DNA of 64,000 nt, from NCBI GenBank assembly GCA_018398815.1, contig CM031616.1, forward strand, positions 73,437,445 to 73,501,444, read 5' to 3'. Position 1 is the first letter of the stretch, and each line of letters opens with the position of its first letter. Source of the stretch: Conus ventricosus. Its lineage: Eukaryota > Mollusca > Gastropoda > Neogastropoda > Conidae. The translations under genes were made by a program, and so were the position numbers. A model generated the notes under the pieces. It was not told the DNA's origin. It saw only the letters and a program-made list of their open reading frames with translations, and did not search any database. Positions 1 to 13,200 of this stretch are shown here, piece by piece.

Positions 1-960
1 CAATATAGTTTACATCATGACTTACTGTTAGATTTCTCATTCACTTTAAAACACATCAAGTGATCAATATAGTTTACATCATGACTTACTGTTAGATTTC
101 TCATTCACTTTAAAACACATCAAGTGATCAATATAGTTTACATCATGACTTACTGTTAGATTTCTCATTCACTTTAAAACACATCAAGTGATCAATATAG
201 TTTACATCATGACTTACTGTTAGATTTCTCATTCACTTTAAAACACATCAAGTGATCAATATAGTTTACATCATGACTTACTGTTAGATTTCTCATTCAC
301 TTTAAAACACATCAAGTGATCAATATAGTTTACATCATGACTTACTGTTAGATTTCTCATTCACTTTAAAACACATCAAGTGATCAGTATTTTTTTGGCT
401 CATGACTTACTGTAAGATTTATCATGACTTACTGTTAGATTTATCATTCACTTCAAAACATATGAAGTGATCAGTATTTTTTAGCTCATGACTTACTGTT
501 AGATTTATCATTCACTTTAAAACACATCAAGTGATCAATATTTTTTAGCTCATGACTTGCTGTTAGATTTATCATGACTTACTGTTATGTGTATCATTCA
601 CTTAAAAACATATCAAGTGATCAGTATTTTTTAGCTCATGACTTACTGTAAGATTTATCATGACTTACTGTTAGATTTATCATTCACTTTAAAACATATC
701 AAGTGATCAGTATTTTTTAGCTCATGACTTGCTATTAGATTTATCATAACTTACTGTTAGATTTATCATAACTTACTGTTAGATTTATCATAACTTACTG
801 TTAGATTTATCATGACTTACTGTTAAATTTCTCATGACTTACTGTTAGATTTATCATTCACTTTAGAACATGTTTGGTGTTTATGTGTTACATTGCTTAC
901 TGTACATTCCCATTGACTTACTGTTAGATTTATCATTCACTTTAGAACATGTTTGGTGTT
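1..960. repeat. 64-bp minisatellite, perfect then decaying
   Basis: About six near-perfect 64-bp copies fill 1-386; each contains CATGACTTACTGTTAGATTT and a run ending in ACATCAAGTGATCA. From about 387 to 960 the unit breaks into shorter shuffled pieces built on the same CATGACTTACTGTTAGAT core. The array starts at or before the window edge. It lies in the intron upstream of the first visible exon. Confidence 0.95.
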
Positions 961-1128
961 TATGTGTTACATTGCATGCTGTACATTTACAGATAGTGTA
1001 AAAACAACAGCAGTTATAAACAATAGGCCATACCTAACAAAAAAATATTTGCAGTTAACGACATGTTATCCATTTGCATGTGTTTTTTTTTTTTTACTGA
1101 GACAGTTTGTGACCTTTGACCTGTGCAG

Positions 1129-1298
1129 TCTCCAACGAGTATGACCCAGCGACCTCTCTCAACGAGTACCTGCGTAGCAGCGGTGTGTCTCGGGGCACCA
1201 AGCAAATGTGCATTGAAGGTGGTTGTGGAGTCTGCCTGGTTGCCGTCCGTCTGTATGACCCCATCAAGCGCACCCATGATGTCCACACTGTCAATTCC
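1129..1298 (+). CDS. AOX: Exon e1: first [2Fe-2S] ferredoxin domain
   Basis: Acceptor CTGTGCAG, donor TCC|GTATGT. The exon enters with two bases of a split codon and leaves in phase 0. It encodes 56 residues including TSLNEYLR and [13 protein letters not shown], the C-x4-C-x2-C part of the plant-ferredoxin-like cluster of the xanthine oxidase family. The initiator exon, expected to code for about 10-25 residues, must lie upstream of position 1129, because the domain begins in its second strand. Confidence 0.95.
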
Positions 1299-4200
1299 GT
1301 ATGTCAACCCTGTGTGTGTGTGTGTGTGTGTGTGTGTTGTGTGTGTGTGTGTGCATGCGTATGCGTGCTCACACGTATGTGTGTTTGTATTTGAAAGTTT
1401 GTGTTTGAGTGTGTGTGTGAAGATGAGTGTGTTTGCGTGTGTGTGTGTGTGTGAGGTCACCAAGTGATTGAGGGTGTGGTATCCTTTGAAGAAAAAATCT
1501 CATGTAAAGAACAATCATCCAAAGGGTAAGTTCATGTAATATGTTATTGGCCAGAAGTGTCATCAGGTACTAACTTGCTGTGGAAGTAAGCATTCTGAAC
1601 AAAATTTCATAAAACCCACCCAGCTGACCAAACTTGAATTGGGGATTTTTGTATCATAAGCCACAAAACTGTCCATTAGTGACTGAATGTGTCATTAGGA
1701 ATAGTCATTTAATGAATATAGTTTGGCCTTTGCTTTTTTGCTCCAAGTATGTCCAGTGCTGTGAGAGTACACTCCCTTTGAAAGCTTCCCAGTAGCTGCA
1801 AAGTCCTACTGGTCTGAAAATGAAAATGTCCGTCATGGTGAGGAAATATTTGTGTCAGCTTGAATCATCAATACTCTGTGAAAATTTTGCTGGCTGTAAG
1901 ATAAACTCCCTAGCTGTGTACAGGATGAAATGACTACAATCTGCTCTGCGATGGAGTTCAAACACTGGTGTGTGCACCTGCTGATGAGCACATCATTGGG
2001 TACAAATTTATGCAGCTGTAATCTTAATCAGGATTGGAAAAAAAACACCCACTAAATTCATTCTGTGCTAGCTTGGTGCAAATATGACCATCACAGTGTA
2101 TTTTTTAAAAAGGTGTTTGACATTGCCATGTAGGGAAAAAGAGTGTAGTTAGATGGGTCCAGTGTAAATGGGATCTTTCTTTACCTCCGTTTGTCTGCAG
2201 TGTTAGTGATCAGGAGGGTGTGGAAGAGTTGTGATATTTTGTGTGGAAGACTACCCACAGACTATGTGGAGCGACATGGCACTATGTTGTTGTGATTGAT
2301 ATCACCACCGCTGTTATGTAATTGTCATTCACCTGGTTTCAAATGTAGCATTTCCTTTTGATATCCGAGGGTTACCTTGTGAAATATGTCTGATTTCCCA
2401 GAGTAGAACTTGCGTGCTTTATGTGACCATTAACTCTCTACAGTTTTTGAATTCCTGGCATTTTTTAGTAATAACTATGAAACCGTATTGAATTTTGTCC
2501 AGTTTCTTTTTTTTGGATTGGTAAATGTGTTTGTTTGGCTTTGTTTTATGTAAACAGTTTCATTGATAACTGAAACATGTGTTTTTAGATGTGATAATTT
2601 CAACAACAAAAAACCTTTAACACCAGTGATTGAAAGTCAAGGGAAAGAACTGCAGGGAGATGTGGAAGTTTACGATCTCACCCTAATACATTACCATCAA
2701 ACTGAAAGCAATGCTGATGAGCCAACATTTTTGGAAGGAAAATTTGTAAAGAAAACCAGTCAAGCCTTGCTGCTGAAAAGAGTGTACCACTCAGACACAG
2801 TCGGAGGAGGTTTCCAGCGCCCCAGTGGTTTCTGAATGCATGTGGCCCCAGGCGGCCGTTAGATTTGATGCGATTCAGTGACCTGTGACCCAGTGTAGGG
2901 TCAGTGTGATGGAAACGCTTCCTGTGTCCAGTGCCTGGTGCAGCTGTACATGTGCGACGGCTGGGAGGTGATGACCATCGAGGGGCTGGGCAACACCCGG
3001 GCCGGCCTCCACCCGATACAGGCCCGCCTGGCCCAGTACAACGGGTCGCAGTGCGGCTTCTGCAGCCCCGCCCAGGTCATGAACATGTACGGGTGAGTAA
3101 GTGACAAGAGGTTAACTGTCTGCAGGGGTGGTGGGGTTGGTGCTGTCGTCCGACAGCAGGTAGGGTGTGTTTGAATTGCCATCAGAAGTGTAGGTCTGTC
3201 TGCTGGATGTGTAAGGTGTGCCTGGAGGGAAGTGTCCTGTACACTGAAGTCACGGGGCATCGTTTCAAGGCTGCTGCAGCCAAGAGTGAGGGACAACAGG
3301 GGAAGGGGAGGAGACAGGAAGAGAATGGAGAGGGAAGGGGGTAAATGGGGAAAAATGTTGGGGGGGGGGGGGGGGGAATGGCTAGTACACATATGAAGCT
3401 GCTTTGCATTGACAACATCTTGTAAGACTTTAAAAGGCTTGCAGTCCATGCGCAGTGCATTCCTTTGGCTGGTTTTTGTAAGCTTCCTTTTGACTGGCCA
3501 GCTTTGACCAATCCAGCTCTGCTGTATTTTCCTGTCTGGGGGGAACTTTGAACTCTTGTGATGTGTTTTGTGAAGAGTTATTGTTAAGAAGATTGAAGAC
3601 ATTGATAAAAAAAGGTCTCTAAAACTTCAATTTGTACTGGATGGACGATGTTGCGTCAGGATTGTGTGATTCATTGGGGATATTAACCTTTTTTTCCCAT
3701 GGACCTCTCGCACATCCCTGAAGACAGTCACCAGATGTGCGTTGATTGCTGGCTGTTTCAGACTCTTGAAGAATACGCCAGCACCCACAATGCAGGAAGT
3801 GGAGGACAAGTTTGACGCCACAATCTGCCGCTGCACAGGTAAATAGCTTACAGTGTGTGTCTTCATGTGTCTGGTTCGACTTTGATTCATGGACACATGC
3901 CTTTGGTCTTGTCCCTGACGATGATGGTGTGGAGATTTTCAGAGCTTCTGTCTCATTTTCCTCTTCATAAAGACATGTAGAACTGGGACAGAACGAACCT
4001 GGATGTGCTTGTGTACAGGGGAGCCCCAAAGAGCGGCGTGAGTTCTGACCTTAAGTTTTGGCATTATTTAACACAAGCTGGATAGTGAGGCCAATGTCAG
4101 GCAGGTTGATATGCAGTGCTCTGTCCTGTAGGGAAGGCTTTCAGTTGTCGTCATCATGGGAATCTTTTGTGAGCATGCTGAAAGTAAGGAATGGAAGTAC

Positions 4201-7200
4201 AGAAAAAAAATGTTCTTCACACTTTGCTCCTCCACCCCTACCCCTTTCCCAGGGTCATGAAAAGAAGAGGAAACAACAGAAGAAGTCAGAAATGGATTGA
4301 CTTGATAAGGCAGTCAGTTTGTCTGCTGATCCTCCTAAGGATTGTACAGTGTTTTATCACACCAGAAAATAGTCATTTCAGTAAATGTGAAGAAATGTTG
4401 ATACACTTCAAATTAACGCAATTTAGAACGTCAAGTACCATTCCATATTGAAGCTGTTGTGTTCATTTCATTTGCATTGGTGTTTCTTGACAGTCAGAAA
4501 GCTTTGTTTTGCAGTGATGTGAAACGCATGTGTAATTTTTGGAGAAAAAAAAAAAGAACGTCACAAGGGAGAAAAAAAGATAAAAACTTATTTCCTGCTG
4601 GGAGGACCAGTCACAGTTGCTGTCCTTTGTGTCAGGCAGCCAAGAAGAGTTCCTGAGAATGGATGGATCAGGGTTCTGAATTTGGTCTCTCCCTTCTGAA
4701 TTGGGTCACTCCCTTCTGAATTGGGTGTCTCCCTTCTGAATTGGGTGTCTCCCTTCTGAATTGGGTGTCTTACGTTTTGCGATTTTTGACTGTAAAATTT
4801 GTGCATGAAGCAGACAGAAATCTTTTGAAGAAAGAAGAATGAAAAAGAATATGTCAGAAATTGAATTATGAAATCAAGGCCTGGTTCAGTGATCAAAGAC
4901 GAAATGTCTGTGTTCAGAAATTTCAGGACATAGATGCAGGCTCAGTTACTAAGCACTTGTTATCATCAGTGGGAGGCATAGCAGGTGGTGTCTTGCATTC
5001 ATTTGATCACAGTGGTCATCACTGAACTCTACAGTGACTCAGCAGAGGTACATCTGGTGGGTTGCCCCATGATGATCTGTTGGTGACAGCTCCTTATGGA
5101 GTGGCAGTACCCAAATGACCAAGTAACCCGGGTGTGGATGTGTAGGGAGGCTGGCATGTTCACCAAGGGAGTCATGTCACCCGGAGGCCATGGAGACAGG
5201 AAAATAAATTCATGTTCTTTCCTTTGGAAGACATCCTCCCTGTCATTCCTAAACTTCTGAAATTAAGCTGGTTGAGAAGACTGTGCCACTGGCATGACAT
5301 TTCAAAGAACTGGCATAAGAGACAGTATGAAAGGCTTTTTCTTGTGTGAGCTGTGATTCCATTATCAATCCGTTGAGTCAGTCACAGTTCTCTGTTAAAC
5401 TGTCATTCCGAAATGGTTAAAACAAAATAATTTGGTAACAGTCATGTTGTTATTAGATTTCAGCGATGGTTACGTGGAAATGCATATCAACAACCTGACA
5501 GATTTGCTGTGCGAGTAACAGAAGTTTGTTTAGCGCATTTTGCCAGACAGCTCGTGTATTTTTACAGGCTACCGCTCCATCCTTGACGCCATGAAATCGT
5601 TCTGTGTGGACGCTCCTGCCGACCTGCCAGGAGGGCTGATTGATATCGAGGTACAGTGGAGAATTAGTGGTCTGTGAAAGGGTGATGTGAAAGATATGGC
5701 CAGTGTTTGAGGAAGAGGTACCACCTGTCTAATTTCTTGAATTTGCCCAGGATGTGGTGTTCTATAATGGGTGGGGTTTCACACATGAGTTTGTGCTGTG
5801 GCTGTCACATTGAACAAGAACAATGCTGTGAGCTGTGCAGGGACTAGAATGTAGAGGAAATAGTGCCATGAGATGTCGTGATACATTGATTTGTATGTCA
5901 GACATGCATATGAATATAGTGCAGATGAGTGCTCCAAACAATTCATCCTTGCACTTTGAATTATAATATGATAATTGAAAATTTGAGGGGAAAAGGTAGT
6001 ACCTTGAAATTCAAATACTTTGCTTTATCGCTTGTGCTTTCTCAGTGTCATTGTGGGCATTGGTTCGGCAGGATCTGGATGGCAAACTCTGCAAGAAGAG
6101 GCCAGTCTTGCACAGGTCGGTGCCATTCCGGGCATAGCACACGGTCAGCACGCCCCAACGGGGACACCCAGGAGGCAGTTGCTAAGCCTGCACCGCTGCA
6201 CATCGTTTCTGCCAGGGCCCAGTGGTTCAAACCCACCAGCACAGCTGACCTGTATGACCTTTTGGACAAATATCGGGACCAAAACTACCGTCTTGTCTTC
6301 GGAAACACTGGGTTTGGTAAGATCTTGGAATTGTTAACAGTGTTTTTAGGTTATGACCAAGATAGTATGTGTGTTGTGTTACAGAGAACAGCAGAGGGTG
6401 GGGTGGTGGGGGGGGAGGGAGGGGGGGTGGGGGAAATGAACAGAGTGTTGCAAAGTGGACGATTTGGGGAAATGCAAGATACATGATGTGGGAGAGGGCA
6501 AAAGAAGAACGAGACAGAGGGAAAAAAAAAGAAAACAAGTATTGTGTTTATTTTTCTTGTATGTTCAGTGCATGTAACACTGTGGTTAGTAATGCTCATC
6601 AGACTTATGGGATTGTAACGCTGTAGATTTAGTTGCTCAGAATATGGAGGAAAAGAAAATCATGTGACACCAATATAGTAAGGGAGGCAGGGAGACAGGG
6701 AGACGTAAAGAATGAACAACGAGCAAGAAAGATAACTTTTGCTCCTGCGGTGAAACAGTTACTCGCTCATAATTCCAAATCAGTGCTGCTTTCGGTGTAA
6801 CAGTGTGGAGTCACCTGTCTTCATCCTTTTCTTTTCTTTTGCTGTCTTTTTTCTTTTCCAAGAGTTAATCTCTAATCTCTGTCATCATTAAGAAGCAGAA
6901 CGTGAGGAACATGATGTTATTGTTTGCTGTTTGTCGGCAGGTGTGTACAAGGACATAGGGCCATGGATGTACGACATCTTGATTGATGTCAGGGGAGTGG
7001 ATGTTCTGTACCTGGTGGAGGTGCGTTGCTCATATGACAGGATGGCTGTAGAAATGCATCTGGTAACATGGTTCTGGGTGTTTTTCTCTTTTTTCACTGC
7101 GATCACAGAGCTGTGAAGGTTTTGATTTGGCATGCTATGATTTCATCGACAGTGCCACACTGCAATGACAAAGGAGTAAAAATTTATTATTTAAAAAAAT

Positions 7201-10200
7201 CATGCTACATGGACTTAATGGCAGCTTAAACAGAGCTAATAGAGTATATCTTTGGACTGTAGACTTAGTTCCTCCCCCAAAAAAAAGGCCAGGTTCAGTG
7301 AGGTGAGGATGAAGAATAAGAAGGAAAATCAGTGAAGGACGATCGTGATTTTGCTGCCATGTCGACTGGTTTCATTGTCAGCCAGTCTGATTTTTCTTAG
7401 GTCGGGTCAAGGTCAGGTCAAAGCCTTTCGTTAACTAGCGAGATTTCCATCATCTTAGTCCACCGTCATGTCATGTGTGAAGCTTAGTGTGACTGAAAGA
7501 GCTGCTGAGTCTGACTTGTCACATTGTATTTGAGGGCTGCACTTACACTTGGAATGCTGCTCTTAATTTTGTTTTGTCAAAATGCTACAGTTTGTGCTTG
7601 TGAGACTTTGGCAGCTCAGCATACTGGTCTGTTAGCAGATGTTTTTAACCCTTCTCTCTTCTGTGAATGTTTGACATATATCCTGCGTTTGACATACGCA
7701 GTGCAGAGACAATGCAAACCCACTTGAGTAAATTGCACCCCTATCAGCCCTGTAGTTGGAGTATAAGCATGTATAAAGTTGTTCCAGTGGCAAAATATGG
7801 TGATTCATGTTTATGCCATTTATAGCCCAACTGACTGGAGTTTGTCTCAGGACAGCAAGGGAGATAAAAAGTTTGTACAAAATGAAATCTGGAGAGGAAA
7901 ATTCCTAATCAAGTCATGTCCTTAGCTGAAACGGTGTTTATTCCCAACCACATTATTCCTTTACACCCAGGTGCTATGATATTGTGATTAAAAACTCGTG
8001 TTTACCAATAAAATACCGATTATGAAGATGCATAACGCAATCACCTGCACCCTCCCCTTAAAAAGTGCACTTGGCTTTGCCATACATTATCATTAATGAG
8101 CTGCAAAGTGATACACTTGTTATGATTTCCAAGACAATGTTGCGCTGCTACATTTTATGATGAAATGCTTCAGTAAAAAAACCCAAAATTTTTTAAATTA
8201 GAAAAAAACAAAAACCCATGCTTCGCGGACTTGATGGCAGCATAAACAGAACTGAGACAATGCAGATCTTTAGGCTGTAGGCTTATTTTGTCAAAAAGAA
8301 AAAAATGGCCAAGTTCCATAAGGAGATGAAAAGTCAGTTGAAAAATGGCTGAAGACGATGGTGATTTTGCCACCTTGTCGACTGTTTTTGCTGTTGGCCA
8401 TTTCAAACTGTTGAAGTCAAAACCATGCGATAACGAGTGAGGTGTTGAAGTCAAAACCATGCGATAACGAGTGAGGTGTTGAAGTCAAAACCATGTGATA
8501 ATGGAGTGAGATGTTGAAGTCAAAACCATGCGATAACGAGTGAGGTGTTGAAGTCAAAACCATGCGATAACGAGTGAGGTGTTAAGTCAAAACCATGCGA
8601 TAACGAGTGAGGTGTTGAAGTCAAAACCATGCGATAATGAGTGAGGCGTTGGTCTCCCTAGTCCACCATCATGACATGAGGGGCAGCTAAAAGCCCTCTT
8701 GAGTCTTGAGTTGTTGCATCACAGACGAAAGCTACATTTATGTTTGGAATACAACACCAGAAATGTCAAAATGCTACTCGCTGTGCTAATGGGAAATGCC
8801 GTTCTTTACCTCATAATAACTGTTGTAGATGGGAAGTGCTTTTATTTTCTAGTAATTTAATGCTGTTTGTTTTAGGGACATTCACGAGGAAATGCTATTC
8901 TTTACCTCACTCTTACCTCATAATAACTGTTGTAGATTGGAAGTGCTTTTATTTTCTAGTAATTTAATGCTGTTTGTTTTACGGACATTCACGAGGAAAT
9001 GCTATTCTTTACCTCATAATAACTATTGTAGATTGGAAGTGCTTTTATTTTCTAGTAATTTAATGCTGTTTGTTTTACGGACATTCATGAGGAAGTGCTA
9101 TTCTTTACCTCACTCTTACCTCATAATAACTGTTGTAGATTGGAAGTGCTTTTATTTTTCTAGTGATTTAATGCTGTTTGTTTTAGGGGTATTGATGAGG
9201 AGATGCTATTCTTTACCTCACTCTTACCTCATAATAACCGTTGTAGACTGGAAGTGCTTTTATTTTCTAGTAATTTAATGCTGTTTGTTTTATGGACATT
9301 CACGAGGAAATGCTATTCTTTACCTCACTCTTACCTCATAATAACTGTTGTAGACTGGAAGTGTTTTTATTTTTCTAGTGATTTAATGCTGTTTGTTTTA
9401 GGGGTATTGATGAGGAATTGTCATTGTTTACCTCACTCTTACCTCATAGTAACTGTTGTAGATTGGAAGTGCGGTGAACATCGGGGCCAACGTCAGTCTG
9501 GCCAACCTGTTGGAGCTGTTTGAGGCCTACGCCGCTGACGTGGAGCTGCATTATTTCGCTGCCTTCGCTCAGCACCTGAAACAGGTGGCCTCCAACAGCG
9601 TCAGAAACGTGAGTGGGTCAAAGGTCATGGCGCGGTGGAGGTCACAATGGATGTGAAGCTTGTTTTCACCATTGTTACCAGGGTGTTTTCACCATTGTTA
9701 CCAGGGTGTTTTCACCATTGTTACCAGGGTGTTTTCACCATTGCTACCAGGGTGTCTCGGTTACAAGTGTTCGCAGGCTGATTTGACGTTTATGTGATTC
9801 AGTGTTTGTGTGTGTGTTGTGTGGAGAGGGAAGTAAGAGAATGTGTGCATGCATGTGTAGCACATCAAGTTGTTTTCAAGGGTGCATGCATGTGTAGCAC
9901 ATCAAGTTGTTTTCAAGGGTGCATGCATGTGTAGCACATCAAGTTGTTTTCAAGGGTTGCCATTTTTAAGAACTATTCTTTATCATTATCATTATTATGA
10001 AATTCTGGTTAGAAAAAATGTTTGCAGGGATGCTTTTTTTTTGGTTCACAGTACATATTTTGTTTTGAGTAGAAGATGACCAAACAAATTTTAGATTACT
10101 TAGGAATTTTATGAGACTGTTTGTCATGTAATTGATATGATGTTGAGAGTAAAAAAAATTTTCTCAGGAATTTCAGTTCAGAAGCAGGTATATGTTTGGG

Positions 10201-13200
10201 GTGCATATATAAATCAATATGTGAAAGAAAAAAGTCAGAAAAAACAGCAGTGCATGCATACACCTATGTGTGCATGTGTTTGTAAATGTGTATGTGTGTG
10301 TGTATGTATGTGTGTGCTCAAGACTTGGGGTTTGTTTTTTGCTTTTTTTTTTTTTTTTGTATACGTTGATATTGCCTCTTTTTTTTCTCATGTTCTTTCC
10401 TCTCTTTCAAGTTTACTTGTTGAAAATCCTTGCCATGAATGATTGTAGCTGGCATGTTGAATGGCAGTCCACAGAGAGCTGTCAATGTCAAATTGTTGTG
10501 AGGCAGCCCACCAGAGGAGACACTGCACAGCTGCAGAGTCGCCTTGTGTTGAGTGGTGCCTGTACTGATCCTATACACACAGGTCAACACCTGCTACACT
10601 TTCTGCTGATGACAGTAATTGATTAGTTAGAGACCCAGAATGAATCACCATCCCCCGCCAGAGGGCGCTATCTCTTCAGTCCAAGGACATTCCCCATGAA
10701 TGCGCTGATGATAGCAACCTCAGCATGACCCCACCAATTGGAGAGGAAATCAAATCTGAGGTCACAGAGTCAAGGGCTTGAAGGTCCACTGAATTGGAGA
10801 CTTCTTGTATCATGCAGACCTGCTTAACCATACGTTTTTGGCAGTTTTTGTACGCCATTTTAAGCAGAAAATGATGATACACCTCTCAAATGAAAAATAT
10901 ATACTGAGTAAAAATTCTAGCAAAGTTTTGTTTTTGTACACTACATCGGAAATTGCTCGAAGTCTGATTTTGGACTCTTATGACTGGCTGTTGTTTATAA
11001 GAACTGTGCATGCGTATCTGTTCTACTGTTTGTACTCGTGCCATTTTCTGTCAGCTCGGCTCAACCGTAATAGATTGTGAAAACGCAAAAGTCACTAAAC
11101 TGATAGAGTATTAGATTTTAGTATTTATTGAAACTGCTTTAGAACGAAAAGAAATATACCTTTTTTTTCCCCAAGTACACCTGGTTTATGGGAGAAAATA
11201 CACCATTGACAATTTTGGGGTCGGCAGGTGTGGATGAGGATGATGCTGCAGAGTTCCAGACTGGTCAGAGGCTGCGTGACGGAGCTGTACTGTGCGCGTA
11301 CTTTCCAATATGTCCCGGTGTCAGTCAGGTCTGAGAGATGCAAACACTTGTCGTGGTGGGCAGGAAATCTTGACAGCAACCTCAGGATGCTCCCTTGAAG
11401 TGGGTGAAACTCGGTGATGTGGTTTCAGTCTTCCCAGTTGAGCCTGTGGCAAACTCAGCTCTGGGTAGCAGCAGTCAGGGCAGAAAAATCCCACAAACAA
11501 ATGGCTCTGATAGGGATCAAACCCACAACCTCAGTCCTCAAATCTGTGATGCTGACCACTACACCACATGGCAACTGGTCCTTGGAACACAGGTTGAAGA
11601 CGACCGGCTTTGTTTCAGTTGGCGTGCTGGGCAGGGAGCCTGATGCTGAAGCACGATCACCCAGACTTTGTGTCCGACGTCTACACCCTGATGGAGACCG
11701 CAGGAGCACAGCTGCTCATCGGTGAGATTTGTAACATGCATTTGGCTGCTGTCAGTGTCTGCCTATGCTCCAGTCCAATGTGCTGCAGCACCTGCCAGTA
11801 TGTACCTGTGCAGGCATCATTGAACTGTGGTGTTACGTGCAAATCTTCTCAGACTTTGATTTTTGGGCAGTGAATCCACACAAGTATGCTGTTTCAGGTC
11901 ATAGGTCATGCTGCACACAAGTATGCTGTTTCAGGTCATAGGTCATGCTGCTGGCATTGTTAATGTCTGAGTGTTGGGGCATTGGCAGGAATTGTCAGAT
12001 TTGTGTCCTTGATATCTTTTATCTGGCAGTTTGTTGGTCAGTGTTGTTCATGTGCATTGCAGGAGGAAAACAAGAGCAATGTGTTTGAGGTGCAGAAGAT
12101 GGATACTTATTTTGATAAAAGATATTGAAAAATAACCCAAAGCATAAACGATTTTTTATGCTATGTTTACAATGCATTCAAACAAGTATTCAGAGTTATA
12201 CTTTCACATGTAACAAAAAAAAAAGCAAACAAACAAAAATGATACTTGTAAATGAGATGTATTCAATAAACAGTTGTACAGTCTGTTGGGGTTGTGACAG
12301 GGAAGGTGAACAGTTGTACAGTGTGTTGGGGTTGTGACAGGGAAGGTGAAGGGTTGTACAGTCTGTTGGGGTTGTGACAGGGAAGTTGTACAGTCTGTTG
12401 GGGTTGTGGCAGGGAAGGTGAACAGTTGTACAGTCTGTTGGGGTTGTGACAGGGAAGGTGAACAGTTGTACAGTCTGTTGGGGTTGTGACAGGGAAGGTG
12501 AACAGTTGTACAGTCTGTTGGGGTTGTGACAGGGAAGGTGAACAGTTGTACAGTCTGTTGGGGTTGTGACAGGGAAGGTGAACAGTTGTACAGTCTGTTG
12601 GGGTTGTGACAGGGAAGGTGAACAGTTGTACAGTCTGTTGGGGTTGTGACAGGGAAGGTGAACAGTTGTACAGTCTGTTGGGGTTGTGACAGGGAAGGTG
12701 AACAGTTGTACAGTCTGTTGGGGTTGTGACAGGGAACGTGAACAGTTGTACAGTCTGTTGGGGTTGTGACAGGGAAGGTGAACAGTTGTACAGTCTGTTG
12801 GGGTTGTGACAGGGAAGGTGAACAGTTGTACAGTCTGTTGGGGTTGTGACAGGGAAGGTGAAAGGTTGTACAGTCTGTTGGGGTTGTGACAGGGAAGGTG
12901 AACAGTTGTACAGTCTGTTGGGGTTGTGACAGGGAAGGTGAAGGGTTGTACAGTCTGTTGGGGTTGTGACAGGGAAGGTGAAGGGTTGTACAGTCTGTTG
13001 GGGTTGTGACAGGGAAGGTGAGCAGTTGTACAGTCTGTTGGGGTTGTGACAGGGAAGGTGAACAGTTGTACAGTCTGTTGGGGTTGTGACAGGGAAGGTG
13101 AACAGTTGTACAGTCTGTTGGGGTTGTGACAGGGAAGGTGAGCAGTTGTACAGTCTGTTGGGGTTGTGATAGGGAAGGTGAGCAGTTGTACAGTCTGTTG

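Noticed and set aside
1..386. CRISPR-like regular repeat
   Set aside because: Perfect head-to-tail 64-bp tandem repeat with no variable spacers, in a eukaryotic intron.
2563..2835. 90-codon ORF in intron 1 as a possible exon or small gene
   Set aside because: No similarity to the enzyme, and e1 and e2 join exactly without it; no promoter or splice evidence.
2901..3602. 233-codon minus ORF
   Set aside because: Antisense to exon e2 and then low-complexity Pro-rich translation of G-rich intron.
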